Below, piece after piece: positions 25,491 to 33,434 of a stretch of 64,000 nucleotides of DNA (position 1 is its first letter; each line of letters begins with the position of its first letter). The notes beneath the pieces were generated by a model that did no database searches, had not been told where the DNA came from, and saw nothing but the letters and a program-made list of their open reading frames with translations. Position numbers and translations under genes: made by a program. Source of the stretch: a virus; the IMG/VR virus record IMGVR_UViG_3300031521_000039, positions 21,198-85,197 of that record. One strand, 5' to 3'.

Positions 25491-25679
25491 ATGAAAATTT
25501 GTACATCAAATAAAAGAATTATTAGAGAAGATTTAGCTAATCCATTTAGTGATATGTCTTACCATGAAAGATTAGTTATGGCTGGAGCAATTGATTTGAC
25601 TGATAATTGCTTTGTTCAAGATTTAGGTAATGGTTATTGTAGGATGATTGCTATAGATAAAACTAAAAAGGTTAAATAA
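25491..25679 (+). CDS. small conserved-looking protein between RusA and integrase
   Basis: A 62-residue protein beginning three bases after the RusA-like stop, with no good binding site of its own, so translation is probably coupled. It contains LANPFSDMSYHERLVMAGAIDL and no recognised domain. The function is unknown. Confidence 0.45.
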   Translation: MKICTSNKRIIREDLANPFSDMSYHERLVMAGAIDLTDNCFVQDLGNGYCRMIAIDKTKKVK

Positions 25680-25711
25680 ATTAAAAAAACTTAGAAAGGA
25701 TGCGATTTAAT

Positions 25712-26737
25712 ATGGGAAGACAAACTAATAAAGTATTATTAACTACACCAGAAGAAATCAATAAAATATTAATTAATAACAAGGAGTTAACACAAGATTT
25801 TATAAATTATTTAGAAACGACAGATCATTCGCCTAAGAGTATTGTAGTCTATAAAAATAATTTGAACATCTTTTTCGTGTATTTAATGCAAAAAGAAAAG
25901 AATATTGACTTTGTAGATATTAAAAAAAGACATATAATGAACTTTCAAAATTTTATGATTAAAGGAGGATTAAGTCCAGCTAGAATTCGTAATATCAAAA
26001 GTACGCTCTCCTCATTAGGCTTATTTATAGAAGCAATTTTAGATGAAGAAAAAAAATGGGAAAACTTTAGAAATATAATTAACAAAATTCCAAGTCCTAG
26101 TTTGTCTTCAACTAGAGAAAAAACAATATTGTCAGATGATGATTTAGAAAAACTACTAGATAAATTGGTTGAATTAAATAAAATACAAATTGCTTTATTT
26201 GTGGCAATGTCAGCATTTAGTGGGACTCGTAAAGCTGAGACGATTCAATATAAAAGAAGTTTCTTTACTGAGGATAATTGTAAAAATGGATTATATGTAA
26301 CTCCTGAGATCAGGACGAAAGGGCATGGTTCTAAGGGAAAGCCACTTGTAAAATATTGTCTTAAATCTAAAGTTGATAAATATTTAGATTTGTGGGACAT
26401 AGAAAGACAAAAACAAAATATCGAATTAGATGATTTATTTGTAACAAAGAGAAAAGGAGAATGGATACCTGCTTCAATAAGTACAGTAGATAGTTGGATG
26501 GGAAAATGTAGTGAAATATTAGGAGTTACAAGTTATGCTCATATGTATCGTCACTTTTTCATTTCTTATCTTCGAAGAGAGTCAGTTCCTATCGAAATAA
26601 TTAAGGATATTGTAGGTCATGAAGATGTATCTATGAGTCAAAAATATGACGATAATCCTAAAGAAGATGGGTTCTTAAAATATTTTTCAGAAGATGGAAT
26701 AAATAAAATTGAAGATAAAAAATTGTCTGATTTATAA
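25712..26737 (+). CDS. int: tyrosine recombinase / integrase
   Basis: The protein has 341 residues. ATG 25712 follows GAAAGGATG at normal spacing; ATG 25700 overlaps it. Residues about 20-120 form the SAM-like core-binding domain. The catalytic domain shows Arg (FSGTRKAETIQ), H-x-x-R (AHMYRHFFISYL), the second His (VGHEDVSM) and Tyr (SQKYDDNP). It would integrate or excise the prophage, or resolve multimers of a circular prophage. A 19-bp inverted repeat just downstream is a candidate site of action. Confidence 0.9.
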   Translation: MGRQTNKVLLTTPEEINKILINNKELTQDFINYLETTDHSPKSIVVYKNNLNIFFVYLMQKEKNIDFVDIKKRHIMNFQNFMIKGGLSPARIRNIKSTLSSLGLFIEAILDEEKKWENFRNIINKIPSPSLSSTREKTILSDDDLEKLLDKLVELNKIQIALFVAMSAFSGTRKAETIQYKRSFFTEDNCKNGLYVTPEIRTKGHGSKGKPLVKYCLKSKVDKYLDLWDIERQKQNIELDDLFVTKRKGEWIPASISTVDSWMGKCSEILGVTSYAHMYRHFFISYLRRESVPIEIIKDIVGHEDVSMSQKYDDNPKEDGFLKYFSEDGINKIEDKKLSDL

Positions 26738-27060
26738 ATAAATTAACAAAATAAATAAGTTATTAAAATACGAGCTTTATCAACACATAACCACTATATA
26801 TAGTATGCAATACATAAAATAAGATTGATTTCATAGTTAAAAATAATTCGAATTAGGTTACATGGAGTTGTCAGACTAATCAAAATTAAATAAACTATGA
26901 AATCAATCTTACTAATTAAATATAATAGTAATTATTTTGTAAGCTTTCCACCATAGATAGCTTTACAATAATTAATATAACCAATATTAATAATAATTAT
27001 ACATATAAAAAAATAATATATATATATACATTTCCATAAATTGAAAGGATGGTGTCCGAT
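26738..27060. other. non-coding region after the integrase
   Basis: No gene is seen in this 320-bp stretch. It holds the large inverted repeat at 26820-26911, a palindromic CTATATATAG near 26793, an imperfect inverted repeat (TTGTAAGCT and AGCTTTACAA) near 26937-26972 and an AT-only stretch before the next gene. This would suit an attachment site or origin. Confidence 0.5.
26820..26911. repeat. 19-bp perfect inverted repeat downstream of the integrase
   Basis: TAAGATTGATTTCATAGTT (26820-26838) and its exact complement (26893-26911) flank a 54-base spacer. There is no U-tract. Position just behind the recombinase makes it a candidate attP or resolution site. Confidence 0.7.
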
Positions 27061-27258
27061 ATGAATGAAAGTAAATTATTACAATATCTGCAATCAGTTT
27101 TAAAAGAAAGAAATAAAACAATTATTGAACAAAATAAAGATATAACAAATTTAAATTTAGAAAACATAAGTTATAGAAATATGATTGAAATATTAACACT
27201 TCTATTGATATTATCTGCCATAGGAAATGTATTTATGATATTTTTATTAACACATTAA
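27061..27258 (+). CDS. tail-anchored coiled-coil membrane protein, XhlA-like
   Basis: A 65-residue protein. ATG 27061 follows GAAAGGATGGTG. The N-terminal 40 residues are polar and helical (LLQYLQSVLKERNKTIIEQN), and the C-terminal 22 form one membrane helix (ILTLLLILSAIGNVFMIFLL). This topology is shared with XhlA-type lysis accessory proteins. A holin partner is possible. The sequence match is only in topology. Confidence 0.5.
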   Translation: MNESKLLQYLQSVLKERNKTIIEQNKDITNLNLENISYRNMIEILTLLLILSAIGNVFMIFLLTH

Positions 27259-27341
27259 TTTGTACAATTAAATACTAAAGAAAACAATTTAAATAAGGAG
27301 ATGATTATCAAAAATTAAACAAGCGAAAGGAGTTAATTATT

Positions 27342-27743
27342 ATGGATTTTGCAGGACTAAGTACTTTAATAAACGAACATGGACTAGCAGTTGTATTACT
27401 ATTATTATTTTGTTGGGGGTGTTTTACAACAATTTCTCCATATATAAAAAATAAACTAAATAAAAGAGTAGAAAATGATGATAAGTTAGAAGATAATGTT
27501 CATAAGGAATATTTTAAAATGACTAAAGAAACTAGAGATATAAATAATAGAATATTGGGAGAATTACAAATAGTAAATATAACCAATCAACAAATTTCTG
27601 CAACTAATGAATTATTAGCAAAAAACAATAGTACATTATCGGAATCATTATGTGGTAGAATAACTACACTAGAAACTACTACTGACGAGATAGGAAAAAC
27701 AGTTGAAAAGATTAATACAAAAATTGATGTTATATTAAAATAA
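27342..27743 (+). CDS. N-terminally anchored coiled-coil membrane protein
   Basis: A 133-residue protein with a GAAAGGAG binding site. One membrane helix (LAVVLLLLFCWGCFTTI) is followed by a basic stretch and about 85 residues of heptad-rich helix (TRDINNRILGELQIVN, ITTLETTTDEIGKTVEKINT). The topology is opposite to the gene before it, so the two could form a paired complex. It could be holin-like or a spanin-type scaffold. The stop codon overlaps a - strand terminator. Confidence 0.5.
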   Translation: MDFAGLSTLINEHGLAVVLLLLFCWGCFTTISPYIKNKLNKRVENDDKLEDNVHKEYFKMTKETRDINNRILGELQIVNITNQQISATNELLAKNNSTLSESLCGRITTLETTTDEIGKTVEKINTKIDVILK

Positions 27744-27825
27744 AAAAGTAGCCATTTCTAGCTACTCTAGTACTATCAAGAAATAAATAGTTACATATGG
27801 TAAAAGAATACTGTTTATCTCTCTT
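27743..27825 (-). ncRNA. candidate ~80-nt small RNA at the convergence of the two arms
   Basis: A - strand promoter with perfect hexamers lies immediately upstream. About 80 bases later AGTAGC pairs with GCTACT, followed by six T. The interval has no ORF with a start and binding site. Both ends are therefore defined by independent signals, a good case for a small RNA. It would also be antisense to the 3-prime untranslated region of the membrane-protein transcript. Confidence 0.5.
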
Positions 27826-27831
27826 AACTAA

Positions 27832-27859
27832 ATTATACTACTTTTAACAATAATGTCAA
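27832..27859 (-). promoter_or_regulatory. promoter of the candidate small RNA
   Basis: TTGACA and TATAAT, both perfect, are separated by 16 bp on the - strand. No protein gene lies downstream before the terminator at 27743-27770. Confidence 0.7.
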
Positions 27860-27865
27860 TATATA

Positions 27866-27947
27866 AATAAGGTACTGTTAATATATTTATTACACTATAA
27901 TGTGTTTTATTTATATTAATAGTACCTTATTTTTTCGCTTTTTTTAT
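27866..27947. terminator. very long terminator hairpin between the two gene arms
   Basis: AATAAGGTACTGTTAATATA pairs with TATATTAATAGTACCTTATT as a 20-bp stem with one G-T pair. An inner ACAC/GTGT stem lies in the loop, and TTTTTT-CGC-TTTTTTT follows on the + strand. On the - strand the tail is TTTATATATT. It should end transcription from both directions. Confidence 0.9.
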
Positions 27948-28025
27948 TGAAGAACGAATGGTTTATCAATATTTGAAAACTTTTGGCATTACTATCATAT
28001 GTATATTATTTGAATTCTATACATT

Positions 28026-28157
28026 CTATTTAATTGCTGAATTTTTAATACTTAAGCAAATCATTTCTTTACTAATAACAGTTTTATGATCACACTTGTT
28101 ATTAAAACTGTGAGGACAATCTTTATTTGAACATTTTAGTGTATTTGTTTTATTCAT
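28026..28157 (-). CDS. tiny Cys/His protein, last gene of the left-running arm
   Basis: A 43-residue protein with a strong AAAGGAAGTG binding site. It carries a metal-binding-like set, KCSNKDCPHSFNNKCDH, followed by a helix with one more Cys. It is the last gene before the convergent terminators. The function is unknown. Confidence 0.55.
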   Translation of the reverse strand: MNKTNTLKCSNKDCPHSFNNKCDHKTVISKEMICLSIKNSAIK

Positions 28158-28207
28158 ATTATCACTTCCTTTTATATTTATATTAATAAGTCATTAAACT
28201 TATCCTT

Positions 28208-28912
28208 TTACAAAGACTTTAATCTTTCATATTCATCCTCTAATCCACAGAATATTAATTCTAATGCATAAGGAAGTGTAGTAATCCATTTACAAAATAT
28301 TTCTTGCCACTCTAATTTAAGCCTATGGTGTCTACGTTGTAACAAGATATTTCTAATAGTTGAATAATTCATATTTACTGTTCTTGTGTTAATATAGCTT
28401 TCTGGAAGTATCCTTTTTGCTGAAGCTAAAACACTATCTTTACTTTTTTGATCTTGAACTTCAAAATAAACATCTCTCAAATAATTCAACCCCTTTATAG
28501 CATATGATATAGATTGTTTTTCTGCCTCAACATGATATTCAAACATATCTAATGAAATTTCAGTATTTTTATCAAATAGTTTATGCATTGTACTTGTTGA
28601 GTTTGCAGACGTTCCTATTTTATAAGTATCAAATTCTGACCACCAATATCTAGGAGCGGTAATATCGCACCATACTTGTATTTGCCTCATGAATTTACAA
28701 TGTTCAGTACCAGCCTTAATTAATGTTTGTGCTAGTTTTAAATCTTTTTCACCTATGGCAAAACTTTCTATATTGGTATTAATTACACTGTTACCTTTTT
28801 TTAGATAGTAACGATAATCATAGCTATCACTTAAATCCCATGAATTTTTTGCATTTCTCATACCTCTAAAACTTGCTTTAAATCCATAAACTTCTGTCTT
28901 TTCAATTTTCAT
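28208..28912 (-). CDS. ThyX-like (FAD-dependent thymidylate synthase family) protein
   Basis: A 234-residue protein. The sequence follows a Firmicutes and phage family often annotated as ThyX-like: FRGMRNAKNSWDLSDS, IGEKDLKLAQTLIKAGTEH, KFMRQIQVWCDITAPRYWW, EFDTYKIGTSANSTSTMH and LPESYINTRTVNMNYSTI. The canonical ThyX RHRxxSxNxxS box is not obvious, so activity is uncertain. If active it would methylate dUMP to dTMP, which fits the dUTPase, ribonucleotide reductase and glutaredoxin in the same arm. It is separated from the next upstream gene by one boundary element. Confidence 0.55.
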   Translation of the reverse strand: MKIEKTEVYGFKASFRGMRNAKNSWDLSDSYDYRYYLKKGNSVINTNIESFAIGEKDLKLAQTLIKAGTEHCKFMRQIQVWCDITAPRYWWSEFDTYKIGTSANSTSTMHKLFDKNTEISLDMFEYHVEAEKQSISYAIKGLNYLRDVYFEVQDQKSKDSVLASAKRILPESYINTRTVNMNYSTIRNILLQRRHHRLKLEWQEIFCKWITTLPYALELIFCGLEDEYERLKSL

Positions 28913-28933
28913 ATTTTTAACCCTCCATTCTTA

Positions 28934-28945
28934 TATTAATTTATT
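28934..28945 (-). repeat. representative copy of the gene-boundary element AATAAATTAATA
   Basis: On the - strand the stop codon TAA of the coiled-coil gene runs straight into ATAAATTAATA, followed by the next ribosome binding site. About 28 close copies occur in the window, always in the direction of transcription; positions are listed in the findings. Confidence 0.7.
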
Positions 28946-29262
28946 TATTGGTTTTTTATATCATTTCCACCAATTTTATAATCATCTTTAAATAAATCTA
29001 ATCCTTTAGCATACTCATCTATATAACTTAAATCATCATTTCCATCAACTACAGTCGAATATTCATTATTTTTATTTAATCTATTATGTAATTCCTGATT
29101 GTCACTTCTTAACTGTCCATTATCTTTTTGTAATTCATAGTTATTTATTTTCAACAAGTCATTTTCTAATTCAAGCTTGTTTAATCTTGTATATAAATCC
29201 ATTAATGTTAATTGTCCATCTCTTGATTCCATTTCTTCTTTACATTCACATACATTACTCAT
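28945..29262 (-). CDS. coiled-coil protein
   Basis: A 105-residue protein with a GGGAGATAA-type binding site. It begins MSNVCECKEEM. Residues 18-65 form an Asn/Leu-rich coiled coil (LYTRLNKLELENDLLKINN), followed by an acidic tail. The family is not recognised. The N-terminal Cys pair may bind metal. Confidence 0.5.
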   Translation of the reverse strand: MSNVCECKEEMESRDGQLTLMDLYTRLNKLELENDLLKINNYELQKDNGQLRSDNQELHNRLNKNNEYSTVVDGNDDLSYIDEYAKGLDLFKDDYKIGGNDIKNQ

Positions 29263-29322
29263 TTTTATTATCTCCCTTTTAATTCATATTTTTATTGTTA
29301 TATTAATTTGTTAAATTGCTTT

Positions 29323-29514
29323 TTAATATTCATCTGTTGGTTTTGTAGCCAAACAAACTATATCATTCATTTGTTTGGTCAAAGACTCTATTAAATAACA
29401 TCTATCACATTTACTTTCTAAATACTTATTGCAAGTACATTGTAAGTTTTCAGTTTCATTAATTGCTTTGTTTATTATTGTAGCAATATTAAGATAATCA
29501 TTTCTTTTTGACAT
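29323..29514 (-). CDS. small Cys-rich protein
   Basis: A 63-residue protein with a GGAGGGAATATG binding site. Two cysteine pairs, CTCNKYLESKCDRC, could bind zinc. The flanks are helical. No family is recognised. The ACAAATTAATA boundary element follows its stop codon. Confidence 0.5.
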   Translation of the reverse strand: MSKRNDYLNIATIINKAINETENLQCTCNKYLESKCDRCYLIESLTKQMNDIVCLATKPTDEY

Positions 29515-29569
29515 ATCATATTCCCTCCAATTTTACGTTAAATTTTAATATTTACTTGGTTATCTTAAT

Positions 29570-29737
29570 TTATTTTAGTCTAAACCATGCTTTATAATAA
29601 TTAATCTTGCCTATATCTACTGGAACATCATTCCATATAACTCCATCATCCATACTATATTCTAAAGAGTTACAATCATCATTATGTTGTTTGTATACTG
29701 TTTGATATCCACCTTTATATATTTTTCCCTTTTCCAT
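29570..29737 (-). CDS. small protein coupled to the DNA ligase gene
   Basis: A 55-residue protein (MEKGKIYKGGYQTVYKQ to INYYKAWFRLK). Its ATG overlaps the ligase stop codon (TAATG), so it is translated by coupling. It is aromatic and beta-like (EYSMDDGVIWNDVPVDIG). No family is recognised. Confidence 0.5.
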   Translation of the reverse strand: MEKGKIYKGGYQTVYKQHNDDCNSLEYSMDDGVIWNDVPVDIGKINYYKAWFRLK

Positions 29738-31017
29738 TAATTATAAGACACTTCCTTTCCTTCTTCTCTAATACATACAAATGTTGGAAATTGTAAACTG
29801 ATTAATTTAGTTTTCTTATCCATAGTTTCTTCTTTATATTTTACTTCTAAAATTCTACCTATGTATTTGTCACGATTTATCCAATATTCTTGACGTTGTT
29901 CATCTGAGTAGCCACTTCCTACATTAACCTTATTTCCTTTGTAGTCTATTATAAATGAACCTAATACTCCTTTATATTTTCCATCCCCTTCTTCATATCC
30001 AATGATTTTACAGTCCGCAGTTAAGAATTTTTTCACTTTTAATATTCCATTGTGTCGTTTGTTTCTCCATTCACAATCTTTAATAGCCATTAATCCTTCT
30101 TTATCTTCTGATGTAGCAACATCTAAATATTCATCTACTACTTCAATATCTGATCCTTCATAATAAACTTTTGGAATATCTAAATTTATTAATCCTTTTT
30201 CTAATGCTTCAGCTTTTAATTGTCTTAATTGTTTTAATCTTTCTTTGTATTTTAACTTGCTCTTTCCCGCAAAGAATTCATCTATAGGTAGTAAATCAAA
30301 TACTATAAAATCTATCATAGTTTTATATTCTGTATCTGAATTAACTATTGATGTAGTTAATCTAAAGTTTTCTCCATTTGATATATTATCTGTATTCTTT
30401 TTAACTAATTCACCATTGAAATAATATCCTTTGAAACTTGTTTGATTTAATTGTTCAAGTATATGAGATAAATTTGATATTTCTTTTCCTTGTCTACTGA
30501 GCATTATTCCATTAACATCTGAGCAATTAATACCATTAAGTTTTTCTTCTAAAATAAACCATGTACCTTTCTTTAATGGATATTTGTGTATTGGATATGC
30601 CTGTTGGATATTAAATTCTGGAATTAATCCTTTGATAGCTTTGTTAATTGTTTTACCTGATATATTACATCTAAGGTCTTTAGTAAGTACCTTAATCCAT
30701 AATTCTTGTTCTTCAGTAGATTTGATACTTAAAAATATTAATACTCTATTTCTAAGAATATCATTTATATTACTTTTTGACAGTTTATTCAACATATCGA
30801 ATCCATTGCTCCAAGTTTTATCATTATTTGCCACAAATTCATGTAGTAGACATCTAAGTTTCTTTTCGCTGAATCCAAATTGAATACTATCATTGTATGT
30901 ATAATATAGTATTTTAGTAAAATCTTCATTATCTTTATTATTTTGTATTATTGATACCTTGTCATTTGTACCACTTGTGCTTTCTAATTGGTTAATTATT
31001 TTTATTACTTCTTCCAT
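29737..31017 (-). CDS. ATP-dependent DNA ligase
   Basis: A 426-residue protein. Nucleotidyltransferase motifs are visible: motif I WFILEEKLNGINC (adenylated Lys near residue 159), motif III YYFNGELVKK, motif IV DKEGLMAIKD and motif V ILKVKKFLTADCKIIGYEEG, with an OB-fold C-terminus (GSFIIDYKGNKVNVGSGY). Motif I reads KLNG where most ligases have KxDG. It seals nicks during phage replication. It has its own promoter with an untranslated leader and is coupled to a 55-residue gene. Confidence 0.85.
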   Translation of the reverse strand: MEEVIKIINQLESTSGTNDKVSIIQNNKDNEDFTKILYYTYNDSIQFGFSEKKLRCLLHEFVANNDKTWSNGFDMLNKLSKSNINDILRNRVLIFLSIKSTEEQELWIKVLTKDLRCNISGKTINKAIKGLIPEFNIQQAYPIHKYPLKKGTWFILEEKLNGINCSDVNGIMLSRQGKEISNLSHILEQLNQTSFKGYYFNGELVKKNTDNISNGENFRLTTSIVNSDTEYKTMIDFIVFDLLPIDEFFAGKSKLKYKERLKQLRQLKAEALEKGLINLDIPKVYYEGSDIEVVDEYLDVATSEDKEGLMAIKDCEWRNKRHNGILKVKKFLTADCKIIGYEEGDGKYKGVLGSFIIDYKGNKVNVGSGYSDEQRQEYWINRDKYIGRILEVKYKEETMDKKTKLISLQFPTFVCIREEGKEVSYN

Positions 31018-31068
31018 TTCTCTATCTCCTTTATTCTATTAATTTATTTACATATTATGTAATATAAG

Positions 31069-31110
31069 TTGTAAGGGCTTGTACTATTTAGAATTTAATT
31101 TCCCTTACAA
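31069..31110 (-). promoter_or_regulatory. inverted repeat at the 5-prime end of the ligase transcript
   Basis: TTGTAAGGG and CCCTTACAA (9 bp) flank a 24-base loop. The predicted start of transcription falls in the first arm, so the mRNA would begin with a 5-prime stem of about 7 bp. There is no U-tract. It may protect the mRNA or bind a regulator. Confidence 0.5.
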
Positions 31111-31114
31111 GACT

Positions 31115-31143
31115 ATATTACTACTTATGGTTTGTTTTGTCAA
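31115..31143 (-). promoter_or_regulatory. promoter of the ligase operon
   Basis: TTGACA and TAATAT are separated by 17 bp on the - strand, about 90 bases before the ligase start. Confidence 0.8.
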
Positions 31144-31167
31144 TGTATTTATATTAATTTGTTTTAG

Positions 31168-32322
31168 TTATTTATATTTTTCAACTAATCTATCCATAAC
31201 ATCCCAATCTAATGTGCAATATAATTCTTCTTCATATTCTATCTCATTACCTCGTCCTAATGTTTGTGTTTCAAAGAATACTAATCCTTTTGTGTCTTTT
31301 TTATTTCTATTTATTTCATATCCTAAGTCAGCTTCATGCCAATATAAATATCTATCATTATCTGTATGAGTTGGATTTTCAGGACAAGTATTATGTAAGT
31401 ATAAAGTATCGTTTAACATATCTAATGCTTCATCTAATTGGCTATTGTAATCATAGTCATCATCGTATCTATGGGTTAATTTCCCTTTAGCATCATAACC
31501 TATATCATTAATCTGAACACAACATATTGGAGGTTGACCTAGTAAAAATTTAATATCTTCTATTTTGTCATAGCTTGTACATTCAAATTTGGGTAGTTTA
31601 GGTGCTTTTCTAAATATTAATATATGTGTTTTTATAGTTGTTCCACTTGCTGAAAATGTTTCTGGTGGTAATTCTATATTAGCAATAAACCAACAATTAT
31701 CCAATATGAATTCTCTAACTTTTTTTAAGGCTGATTTATAACCAATTCCACTAGGTAAAATAAATATTCCATAACCACCTACTTTTAATGATTTAACTGC
31801 CATTTCTAAAAAGAAAACATCACTATTAGCTTTGTATTTACCACTCTTTTTATCTAATTTGGTACAATCCCATTGTAAATCTCCTTCTACTGGTATATTA
31901 AAAGGAGGATTACTTATAATAGCATCGTAGTAATTTTCTCTGTAATGATTAATGGCACTATCATTTATTACTTCATGGTTTGTACAAATATTTAATATTT
32001 TAGCTGATACCTCATCAATTTCAACACAAGTTATTTTACTATCTTCTTTTATGTATTTAATTAAACTTCCACTACCAGCAGATGGTTCTAAAATTTTTGC
32101 TCCAACAGATAATTTAGGATTAATATAATCAGCTATAAATTTTGACACACATGATGGAGTAAAAAATTGTGCTAAACCGTCAACACCTAATACTGAACCA
32201 TATCCACTATAGTTTTCTTTTAATAATTGTTTCTCTTCTTCTGTAATCTGTTCTAGTGGCTTATGTATTATTGATATACATTCTTTGTTTTTCATTACTC
32301 TTTTTCTTTCATCTGAATTCAT
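31168..32322 (-). CDS. N6-adenine DNA methyltransferase (HsdM/type I-like)
   Basis: A 384-residue protein. Motif X-like QFFTPSCVSKFIADYI is followed by motif I ILEPSAGSGSLIKYI, VEIDEVSAKIL and catalytic motif IV ISNPPFNIP (NPPF), the gamma-class order of HsdM-type enzymes. Motif VIII-like GYGIFILPSGI is also present. It transfers methyl from S-adenosylmethionine to adenine. No restriction or specificity gene is adjacent, so it probably protects phage DNA or marks sites for regulation. The C-terminal 130 residues are acidic and of unknown role. Confidence 0.85.
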   Translation of the reverse strand: MNSDERKRVMKNKECISIIHKPLEQITEEEKQLLKENYSGYGSVLGVDGLAQFFTPSCVSKFIADYINPKLSVGAKILEPSAGSGSLIKYIKEDSKITCVEIDEVSAKILNICTNHEVINDSAINHYRENYYDAIISNPPFNIPVEGDLQWDCTKLDKKSGKYKANSDVFFLEMAVKSLKVGGYGIFILPSGIGYKSALKKVREFILDNCWFIANIELPPETFSASGTTIKTHILIFRKAPKLPKFECTSYDKIEDIKFLLGQPPICCVQINDIGYDAKGKLTHRYDDDYDYNSQLDEALDMLNDTLYLHNTCPENPTHTDNDRYLYWHEADLGYEINRNKKDTKGLVFFETQTLGRGNEIEYEEELYCTLDWDVMDRLVEKYK

Positions 32323-32372
32323 TTCTTATAAAATCTCCTTTTTATTATATTTTATTTCTATTAATTTATTTA

Positions 32373-32403
32373 AATAAGACAAACATTTTCAATCTGCCTT
32401 ATT
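32373..32403 (-). terminator. stem-loop between the 134-residue gene and the methyltransferase
   Basis: On the - strand AATAAGGCAGA pairs with TTTGTCTTATT (11 bp, several G-T pairs). The tail is only three T, then the AATAAATTAATA element. It may be a weak terminator or processing hairpin. Confidence 0.5.
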
Positions 32404-32417
32404 TTCTTTATATGGTT

Positions 32418-32822
32418 TTATAAACCTAATTCTGACTTTAATTTATAATATAAGCTTAGTTTCTCCTGATAATTTTGTTCTTTCTGTTCTTCTTCTAGTT
32501 TTTCTTTCTCTTTCAAGTCTTTTAATATTTCGTTTATTTCTTCTTGTGTAAAAACTTTGCATTCCACTAAGTCGTCTGCAAAATCACTATTTCCATATTC
32601 TCCTCCATCACAATAAGCCATAAGCATTTGATATAAATCGTATGAATCTTTATAGCTGAATACTGGCTTATTCCAATGGGTATCTATTTCTAACTCCCAA
32701 TATAGGAACTCATTTTCATGTGTTATCATAAGACTCCCATTATATCCAAAACTCCAACATATGTATTTAATATTCTTACCTTTTAAATCTTGTAAGTGTT
32801 CTAACATTTTTAAATTTACCAT
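32418..32822 (-). CDS. hypothetical acidic protein
   Basis: A 134-residue protein. It has a beta-rich first half (KYICWSFGYNGSLMITHENE, YWELEIDTHWNKPVF) and a charged helical tail (EINEILKDLKEKEKLEEEQ). No family is recognised. A promoter lies 40-70 bases upstream. Confidence 0.5.
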   Translation of the reverse strand: MVNLKMLEHLQDLKGKNIKYICWSFGYNGSLMITHENEFLYWELEIDTHWNKPVFSYKDSYDLYQMLMAYCDGGEYGNSDFADDLVECKVFTQEEINEILKDLKEKEKLEEEQKEQNYQEKLSLYYKLKSELGL

Positions 32823-32862
32823 AATAATTCCTTCTTTCTATTAATTTGTTAACCTCTTATTT

Positions 32863-32891
32863 ATAATAACATCTTTGGAATAATAATGCAA
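32863..32891 (-). promoter_or_regulatory. promoter of the 134-residue gene
   Basis: TTGCAT and TATTAT are separated by 17 bp. The boundary element occurs both upstream (32904) and downstream (32839) of this promoter, showing that it is not only a 3-prime-end signal. Confidence 0.55.
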
Positions 32892-32914
32892 TATATATAT
32901 TTCTATTAATTTAT

Positions 32915-32949
32915 TATAAAAGAAAGGACAGAACTTTTACATTCTGCCT
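32915..32949 (-). terminator. terminator after the two-span membrane protein gene
   Basis: AGGCAGAA pairs with TTCTGTCCT with one bulged T, followed by TTTCTTTT on the - strand. It separates the membrane-protein transcript from the next promoter. Confidence 0.65.
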
Positions 32950-32957
32950 AACTCAAT

Positions 32958-33182
32958 TTATTTTATCTCTTTATTTTCTTGTTTATATATCTCAGTCATA
33001 AAGTAGTTATTTAACAATGCTAAAATAGTCCCTAATATAATTATAATGAATGATATTGAAATGGTATCACATCCAATAAATAGTTTAAATATTGTTGCAA
33101 CTGTTAATACTGAACCAACAATATTAATAAAAGCACTTATCATGCAACCTAGTATTTTTAAAATGCGTTTTAATACTTTCAT
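32958..33182 (-). CDS. two-span membrane protein
   Basis: A 74-residue protein with an amphipathic basic start (MKVLKRILKILGCMISAFIN) and two membrane helices (to about residue 35, then ISISFIIIILGTILALLNNYF). It ends charged (KQENKEIK). Topology is holin-like but the gene is far from the endolysin. The role is unknown. Confidence 0.5.
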   Translation of the reverse strand: MKVLKRILKILGCMISAFINIVGSVLTVATIFKLFIGCDTISISFIIIILGTILALLNNYFMTEIYKQENKEIK

Positions 33183-33248
33183 AATTACATCTTCTTTCTC
33201 AGTAGTATTTAATTAATACTATTATGCTTGGATTAAATTTGTTGATTA

Positions 33249-33365
33249 TTATTCTTTATCTTCTTTTTTACTTTTTGAACTTGCAATAATTGCTTTGCAT
33301 ATAGGTTCTACTATACACATTCCTGTCATTAATATTATTAACATATAAAATGATAAATCTTCCAT
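33249..33365 (-). CDS. tiny single-span membrane protein
   Basis: A 38-residue protein with a GGAAGGTAGTG binding site. One membrane helix (FYMLIILMTGMCIVEPI) is followed by a Lys/Ser-rich tail (SSKSKKEDKE). The function is unknown. It is adjacent to another small membrane protein gene. Confidence 0.5.
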   Translation of the reverse strand: MEDLSFYMLIILMTGMCIVEPICKAIIASSKSKKEDKE

Positions 33366-33434
33366 AATTACACTACCTTCCTATTATGTATTAATTTATT
33401 GAATTAACTTAAAAGTATGATTTTAAGTGGTTAT

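Noticed and set aside
31168-32322. Complete restriction-modification system
   Set aside because: Only a methyltransferase is visible. Neighbours are a DNA ligase and a small hypothetical gene, with no nuclease or specificity subunit.
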